From: Strigamia acuminata
Taxonomy: Eukaryota; Arthropoda; Chilopoda; Geophilomorpha; Linotaeniidae
Assembly (NCBI GenBank): GCA_949358305.1
Contig: OX442314.1
Coordinates: 33,787,608-33,851,607, forward strand
Direction: 5' to 3'
DNA length: 64,000 nt
Positions within the stretch are counted from its first letter, which is position 1. Each line of letters opens with the position of its first letter. Shown in pieces: positions 51,893-63,524 of the stretch. Both the position numbers and the translations under genes were made by a program. The notes under the pieces were generated by a model. The model made no database searches. It was given only the letters and a program-made list of their open reading frames with translations, and was not told the DNA's origin.

Positions 51893-54800
51893 ATGGATAT
51901 GGAACAGGAAACGGTGTACGGTACGCACGAAGATCCACATGCCGTAATGTCAGAAAAAGTGCAGTCGTGGGCGAGTAGCATTTACCAGGAGTTCGAAAGA
52001 ATGATCACGAGATACGACGAAGACGTGGTCAAAGATTTGATGCCTTTGGTTGTCACCGTGCTGGAAAGTTTGGACATTTCGTACACGCAGAGTCAGGAAC
52101 ACGAAGTCGAGTTGGAATTGCAAAGGGACGACAACGAGCAACTTATGACTCAATACGAACGAGAAAAACAATTAAGAAAAGCGGCCGAACAGGTAACGCG
52201 CTACCGATTTTTGCTCGTTTTTTTTTTTTTTTTGCATAATTAATGTGTTGCAATTTCCACTATAGAAATGTCTCGAGATGGAAGATGCGATCGAGGAAGA
52301 AACGAAGGAGTTGCAGGGAAAAATCGAGAGTTTGGAGTCGATCGTCAGGATGCTGGAGTTGAAATCAAAAAATTCGACCGACCATGGTAAATAGAAAAAT
52401 TTTAAAATGTAAATTTTAAAATTTAAAAAACATAATTTTTATTTTTTATTTTTTAGTTACGAGATTAGAAGAAAAGGAAGGCGACATGAAAAAGGAGTAC
52501 AATAAATTGCACGAGCGATACACCGAAGTAGATTTCTATTTTTATCAATAATACTCATACGTGTCGTATTTTATTGCTTTTTTGGGTTTTAAATTTATTT
52601 TTATCATTTAATAGTTGTTTAAAACTCACATGGATTATATCGAAAGAACGAAAATTTTATTTGGAACGGACAGAATGGATCAATTGCCAATCGCAACCAA
52701 ACGGTGATTTAAAAAATAAAATTTAATTTATATTATATTATATTTTTATCTTCATCTTCTACAGATCGAATCTTCCAGTGACGCAAGTGAGATCTGGATC
52801 CGCGACTGTATATAACGTTAACGCTGTGGATTCTCCGGTAAAAGTTAGCGGTAGCCCCGTCGATTTCTCGAACATGACGTCGCCCAATCGCAGCTCCGAT
52901 TCTGCCACGAGCTTGAGGAGCGAATTACAAGTCGAATTAATTTTTTTTAACCCTAATTTCACGTTACTAATTGTAAAACTCATTCAGGAAACCAACGTTA
53001 CATCCAGTCGCGATCAAGAAATCAAACTGATGGACACGTCCGACGCTTCTCCAAGTTGTTTAGACTCAGATTTTAATATTTAAAACTGTAAAATCTAAAA
53101 TTTATTTGTGTTTTTCTGCAGAAGAGGGCGGATGGACTGCCAATATGAATGTCGAATCTCTGGATTTGGTCAGTTGTACGTCAGATTTAGAGGAAGTGGA
53201 AGATATTTCACAAGATCCGAACGTTGGTCCTGAAAATAGACTGGATCCTCCCAGGTTTTTAACCGTTTTTAATGATTTTTTAGTGTAAATGCTTAATTTC
53301 TTTTCGTTATAAGATCTGTACGACGACCAAACAGTTTATATCAGGAATTAAGTTTTCAAGATTCTGATGCATTGGGCGATGTCGACGAAGGAGCGGATAT
53401 CACAGGTAAAACATAAAAATGCTAGATTTGTAAGTTAATTTTAAATTGTTAGTACATTACTCATTTTTCAAACTAAAAGTTAATAAAAACTCTTTTACTT
53501 TTTTCTTCTTGCGAGGTGGTTGGGTTCATCCGGGCGAGTATGCCTCATCTGGTTAGTTAGTCACGATTTAAAGCTTGATAGTTCTTCATTTGCATTGAAT
53601 GCGTCGTTTATTTTATTTTTATTTATTTATTTATTTATTTATTTATTTTTGTCGCATGATTTTGTTTTGTTTTGTAGATAGTGGCAGCGAAAGAGCTGAG
53701 AATGATCCAGAACCATCTCTGGATGGTATGCATGCAATTTTTTTTGTTTTTTGATTTTATTATTTTTATTTTTATTTTTTTAAAGCTAACTTAGACGCTT
53801 TATTTGTCCATTTCGTATTTTATTTAAGTTTATTTTAATTTTTAGATATTTTTTTTTTTAAAAACATAATTTTTATCGTATTTTATTAGAAATTAATGAC
53901 TAATGAACTAACTGTTTGTTTTTTGTCTTTCACTTGTTGCGTTTTAACCACTGGCAGTAAACGACAACTTTTTCGGTAAGGAAAACTGGGCACTTAATTT
54001 TTATAACTTTTACTACTTTAGAACAAAAAAAAAAAAACATACTGGCACCTCATTTGTGTACTTTAAATAACATTTTAACTTTTTTCAAATAAGGAATGGG
54101 AAAAGAAGTGGAGAATTTGATTCAAGAAAATACCGAATTGCTTGCTATGAAGTAAGTAAAAACAAATCATCCTATTTTTTAAAGTCCGTACTCAATTTGA
54201 CTAATTTCTTCGCAGAAATGCACTGAATGTTGTAAAAGATGATCTGATTGCACAACTGGACGACATAACGAGGTATTGATTGACGAAAAAGTAGTATAAA
54301 TGCAAATTTCAAATGATTTTCGCAGCGAACACGAAATCCTCGTTCAAGAAGTCCATTCTCTCAAAGCTGTGAAGGAAAAAATGCGACAACGCATCGTGGA
54401 ACTGGAGGAAGAACTGAAGAAAATAAAAGACGAAGCGGAGAAAAATACTAAAACAACCAAATCTGACGACGAGGTTTAAAGATTTTTATTTTTAAAACAA
54501 AAAATGGCTTTTAAATTATTGACACAAAAAAGTTACGTTAGTGGAAAATTTAGTTTTTTTTTAGTGGAAATCCAAGGAAATTTAGTGTGGTTTTAATTTA
54601 TGCCCATCCCGTTGTTTTCCTCTAGGAGGACGTTCCAATGGCGCAACGGAAACGCTTTACTCGCGTGGAGATGGCACGGGTGTTGATGGAAAGGAATCAA
54701 TACAAGGAACGTTTCATGGAGCTGCAAGAAGCCGTGCGATGGACCGAAATGATCCGAGCGTCCAGAACCGATCCGACGTTGGAGGGCAAGAAGAACCGCA

Positions 54801-57800
54801 CTTCGGTGTGGCGATTGTAAGTGCGAATGTTTGATGGAATTGGGCGGGGAAGTAGCCAAAGCGAGTTTGCAGTGTATGCGTTGTTGTAATTGCTTTAATT
54901 CCTCCATATGCTGCAGTTCAAATGAGGCCCCTTTACGTGAGCAAATCTTGTGCAGGTATTTTTGGTTTTTACTGCATTCGCTATGTAGTTGTTGTTCCAT
55001 AGCCAGCATGATTTTCAAAACAAATTATTTATTTTTTCATTTTTTCCTGTGTGGTTTTTTAAAAAAATCTCGAATTTGTCGTAAAATGACGTAAAATGTC
55101 GTAAAATGACGTAAAATGTCGTAAAATGTCGTAAAATGACGTAAAATGACGTAAAATGTCGTAAAATGACGAATAAAAACGAAATAAGCGCCGTTATGGG
55201 TTGGTTTTTAATTTTAATGATATTTTTCTTTAGTTTCAGCAGTTTGTTCAGTTCGTCGGAAAAACCTCAACGAAAGCCGTTGCCGTACGTGAATGTGCGC
55301 TACAATGCGCCCACACACCACGTGAGTCCCGCGCTGGACACGATGAGACGGAAGAATTTGGGCGATCGTCGGAAAGGGTTCGATTTTCTGGACAGTGAAT
55401 TGTAAGTTGTTTGCAAATTGAAGCGTCGGGAGATAAATGGCTGATGAATGATTGTAGGGCGTCGGAAAAGTTACAAGCTCAAAGAGCGCGGGAACGACGC
55501 GAGCAGTACAAACAAGTTCGGGCTCACGTGAAAAAAGATGATGGACGTATGCAGGCTTACGGCTGGAGTCTGCCTGCAAAAACAAGCTCACTCGTATCGA
55601 AGCCATCCAACCTAGATGTCACCTCGCCGAAATCGAATTCGCACGTGCCCGTCCCCGTCCCGGTTTATTGTCGGCCTTTAATGGAAAAGCAGGTAGGAAC
55701 GAACGATGTTTTCAAAGAATGTAAATTGATGATTTCTTGTTTGTTTGTAGAGAGATGGTTTAACGGACGAAAAAGGTGATAAAAGGGAGTTTGAAATCAG
55801 CGAGGTAATGGACTAAACTCTATTCCAAAAAGTATTTGAAATACTCCCATTGGAGATTTTGTCTCTAGTTCAGTTGTGTATTGAATATGATGCTGTTTTC
55901 AGATTCCATTAGACTTGTGCTGTTTTGTCGCAATGCATTTATACTGGTGTTATGAATCTCCCAACCAATGGGAGTATTTCAAATACTTTTTGGAATAGAG
56001 TTTAGGCGCGTTCAATTCCAAATTGAAAAACCGATTCTCTCGATTTTCACGATTTTTCCTGGCGGAAATGATGCAAAATGTGTCTTATTTTTGAGAATCG
56101 GATTTTTGTATTTCACGAACGCATTGTCCCGGCCAACGGTACTGGCCCTGATAAACGTTTGTCACTGCGACGTTTAGAAAATCGGTTGTTTTAGCACGAA
56201 AATCGGCTGTTTTGCACAAAAATCGGTTGTTTTAGTAAGATAATCGGCTTTTTAGCACGAAAATCGGCTGTTTTAGTACAAACATCGATTGTTTTAGCAA
56301 GATAATCGGCTATTTTAGCTCGAAAATCGGCTGTTTTAGAACGAAAACCGGCTGTTTTGCACAAACATCGGCTGTTTTGCACAAACATCGGCTGTTTTTG
56401 CACGAAAATCGGCTGTTTTTGCACGAAAATCGGCTGTTTTTGCACGAAAATTGGCTGTTTTATCACGAAAATCGAGGTTTATAGCCCAGAACATTTAGAG
56501 AACTGCGCATGCTCAAGATTTACTTTGGACGAGTTAAATTTCTCATTCAAAGTTAAAAACCGATTTTCTAATCAAGTTTTTGTAATCGGATTTTGGTAAT
56601 TTGGAATTGAACACGCCGAATGCGTTTTGGAAAACGATTTTGATGTAATTCGAATTTATTTTGGTTGCAGATTTGGTGCGCAACCGGGGTTAATTTAACA
56701 GGAGGACGGACTCGGGACGGTGGTTCTATAGTAGGGGCCAGCATTTTCTACTCCAATTCTAGTGAGAAAGAAGATAAATCTCACGAAGAAAAGTCAGAAG
56801 TAGAGCAGTTGAATCAAGAATTGAAGGTTCCTTTGATTTCCTTTTTTTTTCGTCTGATGTTTTTTAATTTGTTTTCTTTCTTTCTTCAGGATCAAGAAAA
56901 AGATCGAATCGAGTGCGAAGAATTGGAGAAATCACTGTCATCTCTAGTCTGGATTTGTACCAGCACTCATTCTAAAAGCAAAGCTTCGGTAATAGATGCA
57001 AATAATCCAGCAGATATATTAGACTCATTTGACGTGTGTACGTCACACCTTTTGTGCATTGCTAGTGTACCTGGTGCGTACGAACACGTTTCCGGTATTG
57101 AATTTCTGATTTTAACTCCAATTATTTGTGTTTTAGGTGCTAAAGAAAATGATTATTCCGTCGATTACGACGTAAATCTTTGTGTTCGAAATGAATGCAA
57201 TAACGAGAGCGAACTGGTGGACCAATCGAAAGGGGACGATGCGTCGGGGACCGAAAGTAAAATAGGAAGCGTCACTTTTGTTAGTTGTGCGACCGATGAC
57301 AATAATAGCTCTCGTTCGCCGACTCCTGGAAAAACTTCGAGTCGAGAAATGCAAAATGATAACGGTAAAGTAATGAAAATGTTGCGAATAGTCGTTGAAT
57401 GTTTTTCGTTTCAGAATCGCGATCGAACGAAGTGGAGACGGAGGTAGAGGTGGCGCAAGTGGCGCATCCCGACAGCAGGGAAAGGAGGATGACCAACGAG
57501 TCGTCCGATGTGATTAAGGATGGCATAAGTGAGATAAATCGCAGCAATGAAGTCGTTTACGAGGAGATGGAGAAGATGAGCAGCGTTTTGCCGACTATAT
57601 GGCTGGGCTCGCAAAGCGGCAATTTGTACGTTCATTCGGCCGTGGCTCAGTGGCGTCTGTGCTTGCATACGATCAAACTGAAAGATTCGATTTTGAGCGT
57701 AGCGTATGTTTGAGATTTTTTTAGAAAAGGAAAAATGGATTTTATTTTTCATAATTCTTTTCTAGTCACGTCAAAGGGCGCGTTTTAGTTGCCATGGCTG

Positions 57801-59804
57801 ATGGCACTCTAGCTGTTTTTCGGCGTGGAAAAGGTACGTGTTTCGATGAAATTTAAAAAAAAAAATTTATTTTTTCAAAATTTTTTATTTTTTGAAAGTT
57901 TTAAAATTTTTTATTTTTTGAAATTTTAAAATTTTTTATTTTTTGAAATTTTAAAATTTTTTATTTTTTGAAATTTAAATTTTTTTTTATTTTTTGAAAT
58001 TTGAAATTTTTTTTATTTTTTGAAATAAATAAATAAATAATAAATAAATAAATATTTTCTAGATGGTCAGTGGGATTTGAACAATTATCATTTGCTGGAT
58101 TTGGGTCGCCCTCACCACAGTATTCGCTGCGTTGCTGTCGTCCACAACACCATTTGGTGCGGATATCGCAACAAAATTCACGTGGTCGATCCGAAGACGT
58201 TAAAATTAGAAAAATCGTTCGACGCTCATCCCCGGAAAGAAAGCCAAGTGCGTCAAATGGCCTGGGTCGGTGACGGCGTGTGGGTGTCAATTCGATTGGA
58301 CAGTACCTTGCGTCTCTACCACGCGCATACCTATCAGCATTTACAGGACGTAGATATAGAGCCCTATGTTAGCAAAATGCTAGGTAAAACCTATTGATTG
58401 TGCTCGATTTTCAATCGCTCTAACCAAACTCGGTCGACTTGCAGGCACAGGCAAATTAGGTTTCTCTTTTGTACGCATTACGGCGCTTCACATTTCTTGC
58501 AACAGACTTTGGATGGGAACTGGCAACGGAGTCATCATCTCGGTGCCTCTTTCAGACAGTAATTTCGTTTGTTATGAAAGGATTAATTAATTCAGTTTTA
58601 ATTTGTCATTTCTCGTTTTAGAAGACGCAAAACAGTCGTACTCGAGCAGTTCGATCAGTGGTGGGAAAACGCCGGGTGGCGTTGTTCGGGTGTACGCGAA
58701 CCCCAACGACAAACTGACACCGGGCAGTTTTATACCTTACTGTTCAATGGCTCAAGCACAACTGTCATTTCATGGCCACAGAGACGCTGTTAAATTTTTT
58801 GTATCTGTTCCGGGTAATTACCGGATAATTTGTAACTACCATAGCGCCTCGTATTATAGCCGGGGTTCAGTTAGGCGCCGGTTCCGTTTAAGCTCTGGGC
58901 GATCAGCGGCAATTTCACGAATTAGCGCCGGCCTGAATTGGTGTTTTTAACGGAAAGATCGGTGATTTTAACGGAAAGATCGGTGATTTTAACGGAAAGA
59001 TCGGTGATTTTAACGGAAAGATCCGTGATTTTAACGGAAAGATCGGTGATTTAAACGAAAAAATCATCATTTTTGGCAAAAATCACCGTTTATGCGCCGG
59101 GCCCGAATAAGCGCCGGGTTTTAAATAGGCGCCGAGGCGGTTCACAAAGAATTAAACGCCCAGGCTATTAAACGGGGCGGTATGGTATTTATTTTTATTT
59201 AATTTGATTGATTTATGTTTCTCTGCTCAAGGTTCTGGTGGCATGAGCGCTGCGAGTAATTCTTCACGTCCGTTAGAAAACAATTCGTCGCACGAATCGG
59301 ACGATGCTTTCAACAAGGCAAAGAGTATGCTGGTTTTGTCGGGGGGAGAAGGATACATCGATTTCCGCATAGGTAAATGGACACGAAGTATTGTTTGGGT
59401 GCGAGTTGATTGAGAGGTCTAAAATGTGGGCCGCCTCCCTCTTAATTAGTTGACGACGATTCTTCGGACATTGCTAGTCATCTCATCATTTGGCAAGTTG
59501 AGAAATGACTAAAACCTTTCTTTTAGCCAACTTCGTCTCACTGGAATGGGTACGCATCCTCAAATTTGCGTTTTATCTTATCTTTCTGGTGGTGGTTTAG
59601 TTTGAGGTTGGGTACCTGTTATTTTCACTCGACTCTGTATTTGTGTGATTTATACACGTTGCTGATTAGTTTTGTTTTGCAGGAGATGGTGAGGATGAGG
59701 AAAGCGAGGCGATGGCGACTCGCGAGATGAGTGAAAAGCAGCCACACACACTCTCGAAAGTGGAACGGAGCCACTTGATAGTGTGGCAAGTGAGCAACAT
59801 GTAA
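51893..59804 (+). CDS. JIP3: JNK-interacting protein 3/4, kinesin adaptor Sunday driver/UNC-16 (28 exons, 1288 aa)
   Basis: Exons: 51893-52192, 52266-52386, 52457-52527, 52615-52703, 52765-52930, 52988-53054, 53122-53254, 53314-53405, 53516-53551, 53678-53725, 53958-53975, 54094-54151, 54216-54272, 54326-54473, 54626-54816, 55234-55401, 55458-55692, 55752-55805, 56671-56826, 56890-57073, 57137-57364, 57415-57703, 57766-57833, 58063-58383, 58445-58558, 58622-58813, 59232-59372, 59683-59804. Total 3867 nt, phases consistent. N-terminal RH1 domain ([16 protein letters not shown]), coiled coils, the GDVDEGAD and MGKEVENL motifs, the RH2 domain ([22 protein letters not shown], about 475-500), then [18 protein letters not shown] and the C-terminal WD40-like propeller ([30 protein letters not shown]), ending [13 protein letters not shown]. 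The family links JNK-pathway kinases and vesicles to kinesin-1 and dynein in axons. Exon 6 donor is the weakest call; intron 5 (57 nt, no stop) could be retained. AATAAA at 59857. Confidence 0.93.
53516..53975 (+). other. Three consecutive phase 1-1 microexons of JIP3
   Basis: Exons of 36, 48 and 18 nt (53516-53551, 53678-53725, 53958-53975), each bounded by AG and GT and each starting and ending in phase 1. They encode [12 protein letters not shown]-, [16 protein letters not shown]- and VNDNFF-type inserts between the acidic GDVDEGAD motif and the GMGKEVENL coiled coil. Any of them can be left out without a frameshift. Confidence 0.75.
54536..54605. mobile_element. Fragment of the ARMC3-intron MITE family in JIP3 intron 14
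   Basis: TTTAGTGGAAATCCAAG and TTTTAATTTATGCCC match the right end of the element at 49157-49880, ending just before the exon 15 acceptor. Confidence 0.75.
55078..55172. repeat. 10-bp minisatellite in JIP3 intron 15
   Basis: About nine units of CGTAAAATGA/CGTAAAATGT; the last base alternates A/T between units. Confidence 0.92.
55815..56004. mobile_element. Foldback MITE (190 bp) in JIP3 intron 18
   Basis: The first ~43 bp (TAAACTCTATTCCAAAAAGT.. CCCATTGG) return inverted at the right end. The TA at the outer edges suggests a TA target site. No coding region. Confidence 0.85.
56005..56617. mobile_element. Second MITE in JIP3 intron 18, with 21-bp satellite core
   Basis: Ends GGCGCGTTCAATTCCAAATT and AATTTGGAATTGAACACGCC are inverted; AAAACCGATT follows inside on both sides. 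The core (56170-56480) consists of about 14 units of ACGAAAATCGGCTGTTTTAGC type. It abuts the foldback MITE exactly, which hides a target repeat. Confidence 0.82.
57850..58060. repeat. Low-complexity A/T repeats in JIP3 intron 23
   Basis: Units of TTTTTTATTTTTTGAAATT followed by (AAAT)n. Confidence 0.85.
58835..59195. mobile_element. MITE with 21-bp repeats in JIP3 intron 26
   Basis: Imperfect inverted ends ACTACCATAGCGCCTCG/ GGGGCGGTATGGTA, subterminal GGCGCCGG motifs on both sides, and five units of TTTTAACGGAAAGATCGGTGA in the middle (58945-59060). Boundaries approximate. Confidence 0.65.
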
Positions 59805-59856
59805 AGGGAGTTTGTTTTTACTTATTTAATATATTGCTAGTACATAATAAGATGCG

Positions 59857-59862
59857 AATAAA
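59857..59862 (+). promoter_or_regulatory. Polyadenylation signal of JIP3
   Basis: AATAAA 53 bases after the stop codon of the last exon. Confidence 0.6.
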
Positions 59863-60146
59863 TAAATTTTCTATTTAATGTTTTCGTTTTAATAATTGTA
59901 AATTGAGTTGTAAAATATTTCAGTCAAAACAATTTAGAAATTTCAGTTGTTATGTTTCCGACAGTCGGGCCGGGCATGAGAGATGACGTCGAATGAAATG
60001 TCTGCTGATTGTATTTATTTTTAATGGAAATTGTTTTCATTCATAGAGAAACGTAAATAAATTTACATTTGCTATCGTGATAATTTATCTATTACTTCTT
60101 TTCGATGGGTTTATTCTTTTTGTTAAATCAAGTTAGATATACAGTA

Positions 60147-60890
60147 TACAGTGGTGGCCAAAAGTTTAGCACCTCTACTGTCACTTGCTCTATTTTGTGT
60201 TTTGATAAAAAATATGAATTCAGTATTAAATTTTGCCTTGGAAAATGTTAAAAAATTTAAACAAATCATCCATCGTAATTAATAATAGTAATTTTTAGTG
60301 TTTGTGTGCTGGACAAAAGTTTAGCACCACATTCAAAAAAGCACAAAAAAAAACCGGTTTCTTCAGAAAATCATTGTTTATTTGAACAATACATTTTAAT
60401 ATTATGTTGGTTAACCAAAATTTTGTATGTGTGATTGTGCAGGCCAAGTCAAAACTAAAATGTGATTGGTTTGGAACACTGAGCAATTGACTTGACTTTG
60501 TGCTTAGAATCATTTTCCTGCTGAAATATCCAAGTCAATGGCAGTTTATCATCTTCAAATGGAAGCATAACAATCTTCCAATACTTTTTGATAAGTATAT
60601 TGGTCCATGATACCCTTAATTCAATGTTGTGGACCGATACACATACAGAAAAACGATCCCAATGGTAAAATGGCTTGGGGATGGTTTAAATACGGTAGAA
60701 ACAAGTAAACCAAAAAAACTACGTTTTTGAAAAAGGCTTTTATGCTGTATCCCTGCAAAATTTGAATCCATACTAAAAATTTTTCAAATGACAAAACGAA
60801 ATGTGGTGGCTTACAACCATTGAAATACTGGCAAAAACTGATTGAGTTATTTAAAAGCTTTACCACTCCAATTATTGAATTGAACATTGT
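60147..60890 (-). pseudogene. Tc1-type transposon remnant
   Basis: A terminal-type sequence TACAGTGGTGGCCAAAAGTT starts at 60147, and AAAAGTTTAGCACC recurs at about 60315. On the minus strand the transposase is recognisable in pieces: GIMDQYTYQKVLED (about 60610-60565), LPLTWIFQQENDSKHK (about 60542-60490), and WPAQS (about 60450). The Asp of the second catalytic motif (QQDND) is Glu here, and stops and frameshifts interrupt it. The first catalytic region and the second terminal repeat were not found. Confidence 0.75.
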
Positions 60891-60942
60891 AATCTAAAAT
60901 ATTTTTTACTTAAATAAAAATATCAAAACCATTACATCCTTA

Positions 60943-61992
60943 TTAACAACTTTCTGATTTCAGAGCTTTTAAAATACTTCCCCTGTCTTCCTTCCTTAAA
61001 TCCTCCAACATCAAATTGATAGTGCCGAAATCCTGCGCCGCGTACAACAACTTGCAACACACGATAAGTCTGATTTCAGAAGTAACAATACTTCTTCTAA
61101 ACTCCGACGAAGCATTCCTCCATAGATCGGCAAAACACACCTTATACCGATCGTCGTGTCCGTTTTTCCGAATTTGATGCGCCATCCACAACACCAATCC
61201 TTGGAAATCACTGACACAAAACCGCCCAAGGAAACGCTTCGTCGCCCGCACAAACAAATCCACATACACCCAATCATCGAGAAACCTCCTAACGACAAAA
61301 TGGTTTTCGAATTTGGAGAAAAACGCGTCCGATTGGCGCTCAGTCATTTGCGAAAGCAAAAAGTAAGTTATGGCTGGATCGGTTTCTCGCGTCAAATCAT
61401 TTTGCTCGTTAATTGCGTCCACGCATTCGTCTCTTTCCTCGTCCACCAACAGCGACCACAAGAATTTCACACCACTCACATTATCGAATCTCACAAACAC
61501 ACCGAACAGGTGCAACTTCCTCTCTTTGCTCACTTGTCCGTGGGTGAGCAGATCCTTCCAAAACGCTACGGTCGTGCGGCCGTAGAGGTTGAAGCCGAGT
61601 TCGGTGATTTCGTCACGATGCTCCGCGTGAAGAAATCGAGCCGCATCTTCCACACAAAACGTGCTGGCAATTCTGAATCTCTCTCTCGTTTAAAGTGAAC
61701 ACGTGGTGGAGTGTCGTTAACACTCGTGCCGTTTCCGTCTCGTTGATTTTGCCGCGCGTAGTCCACTCGATCGACGCGACGCGACGCGACGCAATCGATC
61801 ATTTTGATCGGAATGGTGAACCCGAGAATGGAATTTCTTCGTGATTTATTTCAACCATTTCAACAGTTCCTGTCCTATTGATTTGACTATCGCACGGAAT
61901 AAACGGTGAAAACACGGATTACGTAACCCCCATTGAATACCTGTAGTCGATTTTTGCACTAATTTGATAATCATGTTCATAATTAATTGCAT
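60943..61992 (-). pseudogene. Family X, third copy, degenerate
   Basis: Opposite orientation to the other copies. An ATG at 61990-61992 begins MQLIMN.. like the start of copies 1 and 2 (MQFVLD), and the first block (GIQWGLRNP .. IGQELLKWLK) aligns, then a stop near 61848. A second frame (about 61800-60943) carries IEWTTRGKINETETARVL, RFRIASTFCVEDAARFL, YFLLSQMTERQ, VDLFV, FADLWRNASSEFRRSIV and MLEDLRKEDRGSIL and stops where residue ~390 of copy 1 would be. The C-terminal tandem units are absent. The stretch from 61653 down is still open for 236 codons, so a shortened protein cannot be excluded. Confidence 0.8.
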
Positions 61993-62052
61993 CTTAATTC
62001 TTCGCCCATAAACTCCACAAAATATTGAATGTACCATTATAATCCTTGATAG

Positions 62053-62080
62053 ATTTGATGTCTGTCTGTCTGTCTGTCTG
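62053..62080. repeat. (CTGT) microsatellite
   Basis: About six units of TCTG/CTGT. Confidence 0.9.
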
Positions 62081-62319
62081 TCATCTTTTTCAATTTTTAC
62101 ATTCAAACTCAATAAATACACAACGAATTCTAATTATTTACTTTTATTATTTACCTTATTCAGGGCGTGAGTAGATTAATCTATCGATGATACTACGTGT
62201 GTGCGAGGGAGTGAGAATTTGTACGAAACTAAAACTACAAATGCTCCATCCCAATTCTATTTCTCCATTCATTTTCTCCTTCAGTACTCAATCTCGTTTT
62301 TGGAGTTGTATAAAGCGAG

Positions 62320-62328
62320 ATAAAGCGA

Positions 62329-62360
<32 letters not shown>

Positions 62361-62370
62361 CAAAGAAAGG
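62320..62370. repeat. (GAAA) microsatellite
   Basis: GAAAGAAAGAAAG continuing to CAAAGAAA. Confidence 0.85.
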
Positions 62371-62461
62371 GGGAAATTGGCGGGAGAGGGGGTTGCCGTG
62401 GCAACACAACTGACTATTGACTATTGAGTTGTAAAATTATTAATGTCAAGTTTTGTGCAAA

Positions 62462-62495
62462 TTCAATTCAATTCAATTCAATTCAATTCAATTGA
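62462..62495. repeat. (ATTCA) microsatellite
   Basis: Six units of ATTCA. Confidence 0.9.
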
Positions 62496-62594
62496 AATAA
62501 AGAAAGAAAGAAAATTTTAAAATTTTAAAAGATTGTAAAAATTGCGAAAAATTGTGGAATCACATTACAATGAAAAATACGGTTTGTGATACAT

Positions 62595-63030
62595 TAAGGG
62601 CACGTTACGTTAAGAGCACGTAACGTCCAGGCAAGACCATGTTAGGTTATTTTACATTAAGGCACGTTAGGTTAGGTTACGTTACGTTAGGTTAAGGGCA
62701 CGTTAGGTTAGGTTACGCTAGGTTAGGTTAGGTTACGTTAGGTTAAGGGCACGTTAGGTTAAGGGCACGTTAGGTTAGGTTACGTTAGGTTAGGTTACGT
62801 TAGGTTAGGTTACGTTAGTTTAGGTTAAGGGCACGGTAGGTTAAGGGCACATTAGGTAAGGGCACGTTAGGTTAGGGCACGTTACGTTAGGTTAAGGGCA
62901 CGTTAGGTTAAGGGCACATTAGGTAAGAGCATGTTAGGTTAGGGCACGTTAGGTTAGGGCACGTTAGGTTAGGGCACGTTAGGTTAGGGCATGTTAGGTC
63001 AGGGCACATTAGGTGAGGGCACGTTAAGTT
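62595..63030. repeat. TTAGG-rich degenerate array
   Basis: Dense GTTAGGTTAGGTTACG and GGTTAAGGGCACGTTAGG units, about 430 bp. TTAGG is the arthropod telomere repeat; here it alternates with an AAGGGCACG spacer, so this is an interstitial, diverged array and not a true telomere. Confidence 0.85.
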
Positions 63031-63034
63031 ACGA

Positions 63035-63290
63035 TTTTGTTCAAAAAGTGTTTGAACATTTTCTAAAGATTTCCCAAGATTTTGAACAATTTCTATAGAT
63101 TTCCCAAGATTTTGAACAATTTCTAAAGATTTCCCAATATTTTGAACGATTTCCCAAAATTTTGAACAATTTCCCAAGATTTTGAACGATTTCCCAAAAT
63201 TTTGAACAATTTCCCAAGATTTTGAACGATTTCTTAAGATTTTGGAAATGATTTTGCCCGATTTCTCAAGATTTCTCAAGATTTGCGCTA
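63035..63290. repeat. AT-rich satellite 1
   Basis: About ten units of GATTTCCCAAGATTTTGAAC type, 20-26 bp each. Confidence 0.85.
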
Positions 63291-63419
63291 TTTAACTTGA
63301 AATTTAGCAATTTTGTAAAAGATTTTTCACGATTTTGTCAAAGATTTTGCCCGATTTTGGAAAAGTTTGTGCTTGATTTGGACTATATTTATTTTGAATT
63401 TAGCAGTTTTGTGAAAGAT

Positions 63420-63520
63420 TTTGCACGATTTTGGAAAAGATGCACGATTTTGGAAAAGATGCACGATTTTGGAAAAGATGCACGATTTTGGAAAAGATGC
63501 ACAATTTTGGAAAAAATGCA
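63420..63520. repeat. AT-rich satellite 2
   Basis: Five units of GCACGATTTTGGAAAAGAT (19 bp). Confidence 0.9.
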
Positions 63521-63524
63521 CGAT

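Noticed and set aside
55078-55172. Possible CRISPR-like short repeats
   Set aside because: Units are contiguous 10-mers without spacers, inside an intron of an animal gene.
56191-56466. Cys- and Phe-rich repeat protein (FCTKIG.. units)
   Set aside because: It is the translation of the 21-bp MITE satellite and is located in an intron.
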